Of a stretch of 64,000 nucleotides of DNA, positions 1 through 8,670 are shown piece after piece (position 1 is the stretch's first letter; each line of letters starts with the position of its first letter). The notes below the pieces were generated by a model. It searched no databases and was not told the DNA's origin. It worked only from the letters and a program-made list of their open reading frames with translations. The translations under genes and the position numbers were made by a program. The DNA is taken from assembly GCA_001896885.1 (NCBI GenBank), contig MKRJ01000013.1, positions 247,344 through 311,343 of the forward strand, read 5' to 3'. The stretch is from Rhizobiales bacterium 65-79. GTDB taxonomy: Bacteria; Pseudomonadota; Alphaproteobacteria; Rhizobiales; Rhizobiaceae.

Positions 1-550
1 CGGAAAGCATCGTGTACCAGGTTCCGGTGCCAAAACTCGGTCCCAGGCAGGCCGAAACATAGGGCGATTGGCGATCGCGAAGAAATTGCGTGGGATCCTG
101 TCCAAGCGCGCCGATTCCCTGCGCGCCCATCGTGTCGGGAATCCGCGCCCCCGAGGTCTCGTTGAGAAAAATAACGGGCATGCCGTTTTTCGTCGCGACG
201 CGGCGTATATGCCCCATTTTCTTGACGTTGTTCGGGCTCGACGACGCCCCGAGCACAGTCAGGTCGCAGGACACGATTGCGGCATTCCGACCGTCGATCC
301 TGCCGAATCCACACACCTTCCCGTCGGCCGGACTTTTATCCCGCATGCTCGGCAGGTGCGAGGTGACGAACATTCCGGTTTCGGTGAAGCTCCCCGGATC
401 GAACAGGCGTTCGATCCGTTCGCGGGCGTCAAGCAGGCTGGCCGCCTTCCGCTTGGAAAGCTTTTCCTTACCGCCCATGGCGAGCACATGCGCTTTGCGC
501 GCCTCGTGCTCCTTGATCAACCCCTCATATGCGGTGTCACCGTCGGACAT
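1..550 (-). CDS. Acyl-CoA carboxylase carboxyltransferase subunit (partial, C-terminus outside window)
   Basis: The 183 visible residues are the N-terminal part of a biotin-dependent carboxyltransferase (propionyl/methylmalonyl-CoA carboxylase beta type), which moves the carboxyl group from carboxybiotin to an acyl-CoA. Visible family features are the start-proximal stretch KLSKRKAASLLDARERIERL, the FDPGSFTETG segment and the NETSGARIPD segment. The ATG at 548-550 follows a good GGGAGGAAAG ribosome site. The reading frame runs off the left edge. It is divergent from a second carboxyltransferase gene at 676, with a 125-bp shared control region. Whether the two form alternative or mixed complexes cannot be seen here. 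Confidence 0.9.
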   Translation of the reverse strand, partial: MSDGDTAYEGLIKEHEARKAHVLAMGGKEKLSKRKAASLLDARERIERLFDPGSFTETGMFVTSHLPSMRDKSPADGKVCGFGRIDGRNAAIVSCDLTVLGASSSPNNVKKMGHIRRVATKNGMPVIFLNETSGARIPDTMGAQGIGALGQDPTQFLRDRQSPYVSACLGPSFGTGTWYTMLS

Positions 551-593
551 CTTTCCTCCCAGGCGCTTCAGGGCATCAAAAATGTTGAATAAA

Positions 594-611
594 TTACGAA
601 TGTCAACAATA
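594..611 (+). promoter_or_regulatory. Candidate operator, site A of a shared four-site motif
   Basis: TTACGAATGTCAACAATA lies in the control region between the two divergent carboxyltransferase genes. It shares AATGTCAACAAT exactly with the site at 18239-18256 (read on the minus strand), 16 of 18 bases with 8671-8688 and a similar core with 14952-14969. The core AATGTCAACAAT is a near palindrome of the type GntR/FCD regulators often bind. Assignment to the GntR gene at 15453 is an inference. Confidence 0.5.
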
Positions 612-630
612 CTAATAACAAATCATACCA

Positions 631-648
631 TGCGGTGGTCCCACCGCA
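631..648. promoter_or_regulatory. Perfect 8-bp inverted repeat upstream of the carboxyltransferase gene
   Basis: TGCGGTGG and CCACCGCA are separated by only two bases and end 27 bp before the start codon at 676. The spacer is too short for a comfortable RNA hairpin, so a protein-binding site near the transcription start is more likely than a terminator. No cognate regulator can be named. Confidence 0.4.
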
Positions 649-675
649 AGGACAATCCAGGGAAGGTAGGCATCC

Positions 676-2232
676 ATGAGTTGGAGGGAGGAGGTCGCTG
701 AAATCAATCGGCGGCGCGCGTTCGCGGAAGCGCTCGGAGGCAAGGAGAGTGTCGACAGGCAGCACGCGGCGGGTCGGCTGACCGTGAGGGAACGGATCGC
801 GAAGCTTGTCGACAAGGACAGCTTTCACGAGCTGGGCGTCATGGCCGGCAAGGCGACCTATGATGAAAACCACAACCTGGTGTCGGTCCGGCCGTCCAAC
901 GCGGTGATCGGCACCGGCCGCATCAATGGCAGGAAGGTCGCGATCGACGGCGACGACTACACGATCCGGGGCGGCTCTTCCGAAGCGACTGTCTCGGAAA
1001 AGTGGATCTACTCGGAGAATTACGCGCTCGAGATGCGCATTCCGCTGGTACGGCTGGTGGAAAGCGCCGGCGGCTCGGTTCGCATTCTGGAACAGATGGG
1101 CTCCACCAAGATACCCGGCTATCCGAGTTGGCCCATGGTGGGGCTGCTGGGCGTCATACCCGTGGTCGCCGTGGCCATGGGGCCTTGCGCCGGGCTTGGC
1201 GCGCTAAAGGCGGCCTGCGCCCATTTTTCGATCATGATCAAGGGCACTTCGCAGGTCTTCGCCGGAGGCCCGCCGGTGGTCGAGCGCGGCATCGGCAAGA
1301 AGATCGACAAGGAAAGCCTTGGAGGCTCGGCGATCCATACGGTCGAAAGTGGGGTCATCAACAACGAGGCGCAGTCGGAAGAGGAGGCCCTGGATCTGGT
1401 AGCCCGCTTCCTGTCCTACGTGCCGTCCAGCGTCTTCGAGATGCCTCCTCTCGTCGAAACCGACGACCCGAAGAACCGCGAGGAGGAGGAACTATTGTCC
1501 ATCATCCCCCGCGAACGTCGCCGCATCTACAAGTGCCGGCGGCTCATCGAATTGGTGATGGACAAGGATTCGATCCTGGAAATCTCGCCGCGCTACGGTC
1601 GCTCGATCGTTACCTGTCTGGCGCGCCTGGGCGGACGGCCGGTCGGTGTCATCGCCAATGATCCCACTTTCTACGGTGGGGGCCTCACCCGTGCCGCCGC
1701 AGGGAAAATGGAAAGCTTCATCGACATTTGCGACACGTTCCACCTGCCGATTGTGAATTTCGTGGACCAGCCGGGCACCGTGGTCGGCCCGGAGGCCGAG
1801 CGTGCAGGCACAGTGAAGGGATCGGTTCGCGTCGTATCGGCGATCGAGCAAAGCAGGGTTCCCTGGTGCGCCATCATTATACGCCGTCTCTACGGTCTCG
1901 CCGGCACGGCCTATGGTCGCCTGCAGGGCATAAACCTTCACTATGCATGGCCTTCGGCGCGCTGGGGCTCCATTCCGATCGGCGGCGGCGTCGAAGCGGC
2001 TTATCGCGCCGAGCTGGACAAGCTGCCCGCGGAAGAACGCGGTAAGCGGCTTTCGGAGCTCGAAGCCTATTACGAATATCTCGAATCCCCGTTCCTGACG
2101 GCGGAACGTTTCCGCGTTCCGGACATCATCGACCCGCGGCGGACCCGTACGGTTCTCAACGAATGGCTGGACGATGCCTGGCGCATTTTGCCGGAACAGC
2201 TCGGCATGACGAAGCGAACCATAAGACTCTAG
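676..2232 (+). CDS. Acyl-CoA carboxylase carboxyltransferase (beta) subunit
   Basis: This 518-residue protein has the usual length and two-lobe layout of propionyl/methylmalonyl-CoA carboxyltransferases. The N-terminal lobe shows GPCAGLGA (about 169-176), the FAGGPPVV loop (195-202) and LGGSAIH (215-221). The C-terminal lobe has VIANDP followed by FVDQPGTVVGPEAE. The family's usual PGFxxGxxQE and RKAYGGAY motifs are altered here (PGTVVGPEAE, RRLYGLAGTAYG), so the acyl-CoA specificity may be unusual. It precedes the biotin carboxylase gene by 14 bp and is surely co-transcribed with it. The substrate acyl-CoA is unknown. Confidence 0.9.
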   Translation: MSWREEVAEINRRRAFAEALGGKESVDRQHAAGRLTVRERIAKLVDKDSFHELGVMAGKATYDENHNLVSVRPSNAVIGTGRINGRKVAIDGDDYTIRGGSSEATVSEKWIYSENYALEMRIPLVRLVESAGGSVRILEQMGSTKIPGYPSWPMVGLLGVIPVVAVAMGPCAGLGALKAACAHFSIMIKGTSQVFAGGPPVVERGIGKKIDKESLGGSAIHTVESGVINNEAQSEEEALDLVARFLSYVPSSVFEMPPLVETDDPKNREEEELLSIIPRERRRIYKCRRLIELVMDKDSILEISPRYGRSIVTCLARLGGRPVGVIANDPTFYGGGLTRAAAGKMESFIDICDTFHLPIVNFVDQPGTVVGPEAERAGTVKGSVRVVSAIEQSRVPWCAIIIRRLYGLAGTAYGRLQGINLHYAWPSARWGSIPIGGGVEAAYRAELDKLPAEERGKRLSELEAYYEYLESPFLTAERFRVPDIIDPRRTRTVLNEWLDDAWRILPEQLGMTKRTIRL

Positions 2233-2246
2233 TCGGAGTTGAAAAC

Positions 2247-3605
2247 TTGAAACGCATACTGATTGCAAACCGGGGCGAAATCGCGTGCCGGATAATCAAG
2301 GCTGCGCGGGCGCTCGGGATCGAGACCGTGGCCGTCTATTCGGAAGCGGACGAGAACGCGCTATTTGTCGAGCGGGCCGACCAGGCGGTGAAAATCGGCC
2401 CGGCGCCGGCAAGCGAGAGCTATCTGCGCGTCGAGGCCCTGCTTGAGGCCGCATCACAATCGGGCGCCGACGCCGTCCACCCCGGCTACGGTTTCCTCGC
2501 CGAGAACGCGACCTTTGCTCAACGTGTCAGAACCGCCGGATTGACCTGGATCGGGCCCGAGCCGAAATCGATCGATGACATGGGCGACAAGGAACGTGCC
2601 CGGGAGATCGCCCGGGCCGCCGGGGTGCCTATACTGCCGGGATCGGAGCGCTTTTCCAGTTGCGATCCGGAAGCCATCCAGGCTGCCGCGCGCATGGTCG
2701 GCTTCCCCCTGCTTGTGAAGGCCTGTGCTGGCGGCGGCGGCATCGGAATGCAACGGGTCGACGATCCGGCAAAGCTGTTGAAAGCGGTGGAATCCACGCA
2801 AAGCGCGGCAAAACGAGGCTTCGGCGACGATCACGTCTATTTCGAAAGGTACGTCCCGCGCGCCAGGCACGTGGAGATCCAGATATTCGGACTAGGCGAT
2901 GGGCGCGCCTTCCACCTTTTCGAGCGAGACTGCTCCGTACAAAGGCGGTTTCAAAAAATCATCGAGGAGAGCCCGGCCCCCAACCTTCCGGCGGACATGC
3001 TGGAACGCATGGCGCAAAGCGCGCGCGATCTGGCCTCCGTGCAGAACTACAGCGGGGCCGGGACGGTGGAATTTCTCGTGGATGCCGAAACCACGGATTT
3101 CTATTTTCTCGAAATGAATACCCGCATCCAGGTCGAGCACGCCGTGACGGAATTGATCTGCGATGTCGACCTGGTGGGGATGCAGATACGCCATGCCGGC
3201 GGCGAAGATCTGGAAAAGGAACTGTCAGCGATAAAGCGAAGCGGCGCCGCGCTGGAATGCCGCCTCTATGCGGAAAATCCAGCCAAGCGATTTCTTCCCG
3301 CGCCGGGCACGCTGGAGACTTTCCGGCCGCCCGCCGGTATGGACAAGGTGCGTATCGATACCGGGGTGCGCCAGGGCGATCGGATAACGCCTTACTACGA
3401 TCCCATGATCGCCAAGTTGATAGCCTGGGGCGAGGATCGAGGAACCGCGGTCGAACGGGCCATCGCCGCGCTCGACAGCTTTGAGATCGAGGGTCTGGCG
3501 ACCAATCGCGAGTTCCTTCTGGCGGTGCTGCGCGAAAACGACTTTCGTCGCGGCGACGTGTCGACGGGCTATATCGACGCGCACCCACAGATTCTCATGC
3601 ACTGA
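2247..3605 (+). CDS. Biotin carboxylase subunit of acyl-CoA carboxylase
   Basis: The 452-residue protein carboxylates biotin using ATP and bicarbonate. Visible are the N-terminal fold (KRILIANRGEIACRI), HPGYGFLAEN (78-87), the ATP-grasp glycine loop KACAGGGGIGM (158-168) and the active-site EMNTRIQVEH (289-298). The TTG at 2247 is chosen because CGGAG lies 8 bp upstream and family proteins begin exactly at this residue; a longer frame exists upstream but overlaps the preceding gene. The protein ends after the carboxylase domain and carries no biotinyl (AMKM-type) carrier domain. None is encoded in the following 160 bp either, so the carrier must come from elsewhere. Confidence 0.93.
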   Translation: MKRILIANRGEIACRIIKAARALGIETVAVYSEADENALFVERADQAVKIGPAPASESYLRVEALLEAASQSGADAVHPGYGFLAENATFAQRVRTAGLTWIGPEPKSIDDMGDKERAREIARAAGVPILPGSERFSSCDPEAIQAAARMVGFPLLVKACAGGGGIGMQRVDDPAKLLKAVESTQSAAKRGFGDDHVYFERYVPRARHVEIQIFGLGDGRAFHLFERDCSVQRRFQKIIEESPAPNLPADMLERMAQSARDLASVQNYSGAGTVEFLVDAETTDFYFLEMNTRIQVEHAVTELICDVDLVGMQIRHAGGEDLEKELSAIKRSGAALECRLYAENPAKRFLPAPGTLETFRPPAGMDKVRIDTGVRQGDRITPYYDPMIAKLIAWGEDRGTAVERAIAALDSFEIEGLATNREFLLAVLRENDFRRGDVSTGYIDAHPQILMH

Positions 3606-3607
3606 AA

Positions 3608-3763
3608 ATGAGATCGGATGGAGCGTTTCCTTTGAGAGCAGGGGAGTTTCAGACAATCGCGGTTCCGCGAGGCGGAATTCGAGCATGCCGACAGCCCGAC
3701 CTTACTCCGGATGGCTGGTCGTCAACAGAAATCGGCGCGATGCGAAGTGAGGGTGGCGAATGA
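3608..3763 (+). CDS. Possible 51-residue small ORF, unknown
   Basis: An ATG three bases after the biotin carboxylase stop opens a 51-codon frame. Its TGA overlaps the next gene's ATG as ATGA, so it fills the intergenic gap exactly. The product (start MRSDGAFPLRAGEF, end RSEGGE) has no motif I recognise, no signal peptide and no biotinyl site, and there is no clear ribosome site before it. The overlap geometry suggests translational coupling, but chance is equally possible. Confidence 0.22.
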   Translation: MRSDGAFPLRAGEFQTIAVPRGGIRACRQPDLTPDGWSSTEIGAMRSEGGE

Positions 3764-4560
3764 GCGCTGGATTCATGAACCTTGCCCACGCTCTGCTGAC
3801 GGAGCACGACAAAGGCGAGGCCTTTCATCCCTTTGAGGAGGGATCGGGGGTTGAAACGGCGGACGACGCCTATGCCGTCCAGGACCACTATGTGAGCCTT
3901 TTGCGCGAGCGCCTCGGGGCGCGCGCGGGTTACAAGGTTGGGCTTACTTCCGCCAAGATGCAGGCAATGTGCGGGATCGACCAGCCGGTAGCCGGCGTTG
4001 TGTTCGGCGAGCGGGTCTTTCATAGCGGCGCGATCCTCGACGCATCGCGCTATGGGCGGCTCGGCGTCGAGTTCGAGATAGGCGTCCGGCTCGGAACGAA
4101 CCTTGGCCCGTCCCCGCGACCTTATGCGGTGGAAACCGTCGCACCCGCCGTTTCAGCCATCTGTGCCGCGGTCGAGATGGTCGACGACAGGAACGCCGAA
4201 TACGGCAAGCTCGACGCCCTCGCGCTGATCGCCGACAATTCCTGGAACGCCGGCATTGTCCTCGGTGAATGGTGCGACAACTGGCCCGACCCGGCCGGGA
4301 TCGAGGGCGTCGTATGGCTCGATGGCGTCGTCATCGATTCCGGACATGGCCGCGACGTGCTCGGCCATCCCTTCGCACCGCTGGCATGGCTTGCCAACCA
4401 CCTCCTCAGTCGCGGCGAGGGCCTGAAGGCTGGCGATATCGTTCTTACCGGCAGCCTGTGCGTCACCCGCTTTCCGAAGCCGCCGTGCCGGTTCCGTTAC
4501 GAACTTCCGGGAATGAGCGAAGTCGCCTTCAGGATCGAGGATAAGGTGACCGGAGGATAA
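3760..4560 (+). CDS. 2-keto-4-pentenoate hydratase-like protein (FAH/MhpD family)
   Basis: The 266-residue protein belongs to the fumarylacetoacetate hydrolase superfamily, in the hydratase branch (MhpD/HpaH type). These enzymes add water to 2-oxo-pent-4-enoates or related 2-keto acids with a divalent metal. Visible family segments are AGYKVGLTSAKMQ, the metal-ligand stretch VEFEIGVRLG, an ADNSWNAGIVLG segment and a C-terminal GDIVLTGSLC. The start at 3760 has GAGGG about 6 bp upstream; a second ATG lies five codons in. It is followed by an enolase-superfamily dehydratase, so it may act on a 2-keto-3-deoxy acid made by that enzyme. The true substrate is not determined. Confidence 0.8.
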   Translation: MSAGFMNLAHALLTEHDKGEAFHPFEEGSGVETADDAYAVQDHYVSLLRERLGARAGYKVGLTSAKMQAMCGIDQPVAGVVFGERVFHSGAILDASRYGRLGVEFEIGVRLGTNLGPSPRPYAVETVAPAVSAICAAVEMVDDRNAEYGKLDALALIADNSWNAGIVLGEWCDNWPDPAGIEGVVWLDGVVIDSGHGRDVLGHPFAPLAWLANHLLSRGEGLKAGDIVLTGSLCVTRFPKPPCRFRYELPGMSEVAFRIEDKVTGG

Positions 4561-4646
4561 CGGCGGATCCCATCAAAATCGCGATCGTCGGTGTTGATGA
4601 AGGGCGGGATGGTTATGCGGTTGGCGAAGAAACAGGAGGAACCACA

Positions 4647-5795
4647 ATGAAGGTTACGGACATAAAAACCTATGTCGTGGAGGCAGTTCGACGTAACTGG
4701 ATTTTTATCGAGGTCGAAACCGACGCGGGAATTACCGGCCTGGGGGAGGCCACCCTTGAGATGTTCGACAAGGCCATTCTCGGCGCCATCGAAGACTACA
4801 AGCGGCTGGTGGTCGGCACCGACCCGAGGGCGACTGAGTGGCAATACGACTATCTGACCCGGAACAAGTTCTGGCGCGGCGACACGATAAGCTCAACGGT
4901 TCTGAGCGCCCTCGACATGGCCTTCTGGGATATCAAGGGCAAGGAATTCGGGGTTCCGGTCTACAAACTGCTCGGTGGTCCGACCCGCAAGACGGTTCCC
5001 GCATACGGCAATTACTGGTTCCTCGGCAAAACGAGGGAAGATTACGCACGGAGCGTAGGCCAATATGCCGAAAAGGCGGCGCAAGCCGTCGAACGCGGCT
5101 GGGGTGCGCTGAAGTGGAGCCCCTTCGGTTCGGCCGCCTATGACGTGACCAGCGAGCAGGAACACATCATCGTGGAATGCGTCAAACAGGTCCGCGAGGC
5201 GGTGGGCGACAATGTCCATCTCCTGCTCGACGCCCACGGCCGGTTCAATCTTCCGACCGCCACCCGTATCGCCCGCCGTCTGGAGGAGTACCGTCCCTTC
5301 TTCTTCGAGGAACCCATTCCGCCCGAGAACATCGATTCAATGGCCGAGTTGCGTCACTCGACAACCGTACCGATCGCCACCGGGGAGCGGCTGATCGGAC
5401 GCCAGGGCTTTCGCGAACTCCTGGCGAAATTCGCCGCCGATTTCATCCAGCCGGATGTCGTTCATTGCGGCGGCATTTCGGAAATGCGCAAGATCGCGGC
5501 ACTCGCCGAGACATACTACATCCCGCTCATTCCGCACAATCCTTGCGGTCCGGTCGGCACTGCCGCCGCGATCCATGTCGGAGCGAGCATCCCGAATTTC
5601 ACTCTGTTGGAATACATCCAGATCCCGGAACGCGATGAAGTGGTGGTCGAGCCGCTGGAACTGATAAACGGCGAGTTCACGCTCCCCACCAAGCCAGGCC
5701 TCGGGATCGAGCTCAACAAGAAAGTGCTCTCGAAATATCCTTACAAGGATCGCGAATGGGATCACTATTCGCCGGTACGCGACCTGGTCCTGTAA
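4647..5795 (+). CDS. Mandelate racemase/enolase-superfamily sugar-acid dehydratase (galactonate-dehydratase-like)
   Basis: The 382-residue protein has the full catalytic set of the D-galactonate dehydratase type: Asp195 and His197 (LLDAHGR), Glu221 (FEEP), Glu247 (TGER), His297 (PHNP) and Glu322 (LEYI). The spacing between these residues matches E. coli DgoD as I recall it. Family members dehydrate a sugar acid to a 2-keto-3-deoxy acid with Mg2+. AGGAGG sits 8 bp before the ATG. It is the last gene of the rightward carboxylase-hydratase operon. Specificity for galactonate is not certain, because many homologues act on other acids. Confidence 0.82.
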   Translation: MKVTDIKTYVVEAVRRNWIFIEVETDAGITGLGEATLEMFDKAILGAIEDYKRLVVGTDPRATEWQYDYLTRNKFWRGDTISSTVLSALDMAFWDIKGKEFGVPVYKLLGGPTRKTVPAYGNYWFLGKTREDYARSVGQYAEKAAQAVERGWGALKWSPFGSAAYDVTSEQEHIIVECVKQVREAVGDNVHLLLDAHGRFNLPTATRIARRLEEYRPFFFEEPIPPENIDSMAELRHSTTVPIATGERLIGRQGFRELLAKFAADFIQPDVVHCGGISEMRKIAALAETYYIPLIPHNPCGPVGTAAAIHVGASIPNFTLLEYIQIPERDEVVVEPLELINGEFTLPTKPGLGIELNKKVLSKYPYKDREWDHYSPVRDLVL

Positions 5796-5900
5796 GGGGA
5801 GCAGTGTCGCATCGTCGGTATTTGCCTGTCGCCCGCCCTCCATCCACTCGACTGCATGGCCGACGAAGGTCGCACCGGCAGGCGATTGGAAGCGGCAATG

Positions 5901-6953
5901 CTAGGGAATCACCTTCAGGTCGCGCAGACGGTCAAATTGGGAGAACAGTTCCTGCTTCGTATCGGCGAAAGGTTCGAATCCGAAATGGCGCGCTTTGGTG
6001 GTCAGTGAGATGTCGTCGACGTCGAAGCGTACCGTGTAGTCGAAATAGGCCCAATTGCCGAGACTGGAAAACGGCATTGGGCGCAGCTCGTGGGCCTTGG
6101 TGACGTCCCGCCAGATCGCCTCGAGATCCTTCATGCGCGCGGCGAGGGAAAGCGATTGCACCTGCCCGGCTTCCATCCCGAAATAATCGGCGACCTGCGG
6201 CCACAGATGCTGCCAGCGGAACAGGTCGCCATTTGTGATGTTGAAGGCCTCGTTGGCGCATTTGGGTGATGTCGCGGCCCATTCCATCGCCTTCGCCAAC
6301 AGCAGGGCGTCGGTCGCCTGCGAGATCGTCGTATAGCAGGCCTGCGACCCTGGGAAGACAAGCGGCATTCCGAGATGCTTGGACATGGTGGCGTAGGCTG
6401 CAAGCAAAACGACGAAGGAATGCGGATAGCCAAGCGTGACGCCCCACACGACATGGGGCCTCAGTGCCGACCAGGTCCATGAAGCGTTCTTCTGTCGTGC
6501 TGCGGCAAGGTCCTGCTGCACATAGTAGAAGTTTGGCGGGAAATGCCGCTGATCGTCCTCGTGGGCGGGCGTCTTGTAGCTACCAAGATGTGAGCCATAC
6601 CACTTCGTGCCTTCCATCACCTGCACGTGGCTCAGCTTCGAAGCGGCCGATTCAACGGCATCGAGGATGTTGGTGAACATCGCCAGATTGGTTTGCTCCT
6701 CGATGAAGAGGTCGGGTGCCACCGCGCGCGCGCAATAGAAGAGGTGGGTGACATCACGAAGCTTCGGCCCTAGGGCCAGACAGGCTTCGCGATCCTGCAG
6801 ATCGACAGCTATCGGTGTGCCTATCGAACCGAGCGGCGACGGCCGGCGGGACAATTCCAGAATTCCCCAGTCGCCGGATTCGGCAAGCTGTTCGGCAAGT
6901 GCCCGTCCGACCAATCCGTTCGAGCCCACAATCAGCGCTGTCTTGCTTGGCAT
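5901..6953 (-). CDS. SDR-family NAD(P)-dependent reductase, PRISE (progesterone 5-beta-reductase/iridoid-synthase-like) type
   Basis: The 350-residue protein starts with a Rossmann motif (ALIVGSNGLVGRALAEQL). It has the atypical PRISE features: an MEGTKWYGSHLGS segment and the conserved NFYYVQQD, whose tyrosine serves the catalytic role, followed by WSALRPHVVWG. Plant and bacterial relatives reduce enone C=C bonds with NADPH. It is encoded 105 bp downstream of the split UxaA-type lyase genes on the same strand and is convergent with the dehydratase gene at 5795. Its job is probably reduction of an unsaturated ketone intermediate. That role is inferred from the family. Confidence 0.8.
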   Translation of the reverse strand: MPSKTALIVGSNGLVGRALAEQLAESGDWGILELSRRPSPLGSIGTPIAVDLQDREACLALGPKLRDVTHLFYCARAVAPDLFIEEQTNLAMFTNILDAVESAASKLSHVQVMEGTKWYGSHLGSYKTPAHEDDQRHFPPNFYYVQQDLAAARQKNASWTWSALRPHVVWGVTLGYPHSFVVLLAAYATMSKHLGMPLVFPGSQACYTTISQATDALLLAKAMEWAATSPKCANEAFNITNGDLFRWQHLWPQVADYFGMEAGQVQSLSLAARMKDLEAIWRDVTKAHELRPMPFSSLGNWAYFDYTVRFDVDDISLTTKARHFGFEPFADTKQELFSQFDRLRDLKVIP

Positions 6954-7058
6954 GAATGATCGCGCCTCCCTTGGCCGGTTTGGAAAATCCCTCCGAGCCA
7001 GATCGCCGAGAATGCCGGTCGCAGCCGACCTGGCAAAGTTCTGTTGCCGTAGCCAATT

Positions 7059-8216
7059 CTATATCGTCGGCTCGAATCGGCTCACCGCTGTCTCGCGCAT
7101 GTCCAGCACCTCGCTGCGGGTCAGGGTACCGGAGGCGACGTCGAGCACGAACCGGAAGAGTTCGTCCCCTGCTTCCTCTATCGTGCGATCCGATTCCAGG
7201 ACCGAAGTCACCTCGACATCGATGTTGTCGGCCTGCCTGCGCGCTGTGTTCGCATTGGCCGTGATCTTGATAGTCGGCGATACCATGTTCCCGATCATGT
7301 TTCCGACACCCGTCGAGAACAGGATGAGCTGGCAGCCGCCGGCCGCCAGTCCGGTCATCGATTCAACCGCCGGCGCGGGAGTCGCCATGAAGTGCATACC
7401 CGGGATGACAGCCGCCTCCCCGTAATCGAGCACCCCGACGAGCGGCGTCGTGCCCGCCTTGGCAGTGGCCCCCAGCGACTTCTCCTCGATTGTCGTAAGC
7501 CCACCCCTGATATTGTCCGCCACAGGATTGGTGCCGCGGATATCGACGCCGCGCATCAGCGCTTCCTTTTCCATGCGATCGACCCGGTCCAGGAAGGCCT
7601 TGCGGACGGTCTCGTCGATTGCGCGTTCGGCGAACAGATGCTCGGCGCCGAGGAACTCCGACGTCTCGGAAATCACGACCTTGCCACCGCCTTCGACGAT
7701 CCGGTCGGACACGCGCCCTATGCACGGATTGGCGGCCAAGCCCGATGTCGTGTCCGAGCCGCCGCATTCGACGCCGATGCAGAGCGCGGAAACCGGAACC
7801 GGCTTGCGTCGCTCGCTCGAAGCGGCCACGGCGAGGGCGGCGGCTTTGCGTATCCCTTCCGCCATCGCGGCGATGCTGCCGGCCTCATTCTGGACAAGCA
7901 GCACATCCACCGGTTTGCCGCAATTTCGAATGCGGTCTGCCACCTGCGACGTACTTGTTTCCTCAAGACCCACCACGAGGATACTGGCCAGATTGGGATT
8001 GCGCCCCATCCCCGCCAGCGTGTTGTAGGTAATCTCGAGATCCCGGCCATACTGGCCGCGCACGAAGAGAGTCTTGATCAACAAGGTTCCGGCAACATTC
8101 TGGCAGATCGCCGCGGCGATCGGATTGACGTTGTCCATCACCGAAAGGACGCCGACCCAGTTTCGTATCCCCATCTGGCCATCCGGCCGTTCATAACCCA
8201 GGAACGTCTCAGTCAT
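7059..8216 (-). CDS. UxaA-family lyase/dehydratase, large subunit (altronate dehydratase- or SuyB-like)
   Basis: The 385-residue protein corresponds to the C-terminal catalytic part of altronate/galactarate dehydratases and to the large subunit of sulfolactate sulfo-lyase. Typical segments are GYERPDGQMGIRNWVGVLS at the N-terminus, GVECGGSDTTSGLAANP and LILFSTGVGNMIGNMVSPTIKI. It uses a metal to eliminate water (or sulfite) from a hydroxy acid. Its ATG overlaps the stop of the upstream small-subunit gene by one base (TGATG). The sequence alone does not decide between sugar-acid dehydratase and sulfo-lyase. Confidence 0.85.
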   Translation of the reverse strand: MTETFLGYERPDGQMGIRNWVGVLSVMDNVNPIAAAICQNVAGTLLIKTLFVRGQYGRDLEITYNTLAGMGRNPNLASILVVGLEETSTSQVADRIRNCGKPVDVLLVQNEAGSIAAMAEGIRKAAALAVAASSERRKPVPVSALCIGVECGGSDTTSGLAANPCIGRVSDRIVEGGGKVVISETSEFLGAEHLFAERAIDETVRKAFLDRVDRMEKEALMRGVDIRGTNPVADNIRGGLTTIEEKSLGATAKAGTTPLVGVLDYGEAAVIPGMHFMATPAPAVESMTGLAAGGCQLILFSTGVGNMIGNMVSPTIKITANANTARRQADNIDVEVTSVLESDRTIEEAGDELFRFVLDVASGTLTRSEVLDMRETAVSRFEPTI

Positions 8217-8530
8217 CAGGATTTCCTCGCCTGGGCGGATTGGAGTTTGTGCTTGTCGCCGCGGCCCCTGCGCGATTCGACATTGTGGACGTGCGCATGC
8301 TCACCAACGCCGATGGAGGCATTCGTCACGCCGATATCCTGGCCGTGCTTCATCACCGTGCCGCCTTCCGCGATCGGCTTGATGGCAATCTTGTGCCCGT
8401 AGGGAATATCGGCGCGCAGGATGACTTCGCCTCCTCCCGGGCCTTTGAGATGGCACCGGTCTCCTGCCTTACCGGCGTCGATCAGCGTCGCCACATTGTC
8501 CTCCCGATCCATCACCAATGCTCGAACCAT
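8216..8530 (-). CDS. UxaA-family small subunit (SAF domain)
   Basis: The 104-residue protein is a free-standing SAF domain, recognised by IPYGHKIAIKPIAEGGTVMKHGQDIG and the terminal HAHVHNVES. In altronate and galactarate dehydratases this domain is often fused to the large part. In sulfolactate sulfo-lyase and some dehydratases it is a separate subunit, as here. It is translationally coupled to the large subunit and is the first gene of the minus-strand unit ending with the PRISE reductase. The C-terminal RGDKHKLQSAQARKS tail is lysine/arginine-rich and probably disordered. Confidence 0.85.
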   Translation of the reverse strand: MVRALVMDREDNVATLIDAGKAGDRCHLKGPGGGEVILRADIPYGHKIAIKPIAEGGTVMKHGQDIGVTNASIGVGEHAHVHNVESRRGRGDKHKLQSAQARKS

Positions 8531-8670
8531 GTCATTCCTCCGCGCCGCGCGGGCAGGAGGCGGAATCGTCGCCGTCTGCCCGCAATTTCCTGACTTCCAA
8601 AGGGCGCTAGGCCGTCACCCGAGCGGCCACCAACCCAATCCCGCACCTATCGCCGTAATGTGAGTTGTCA

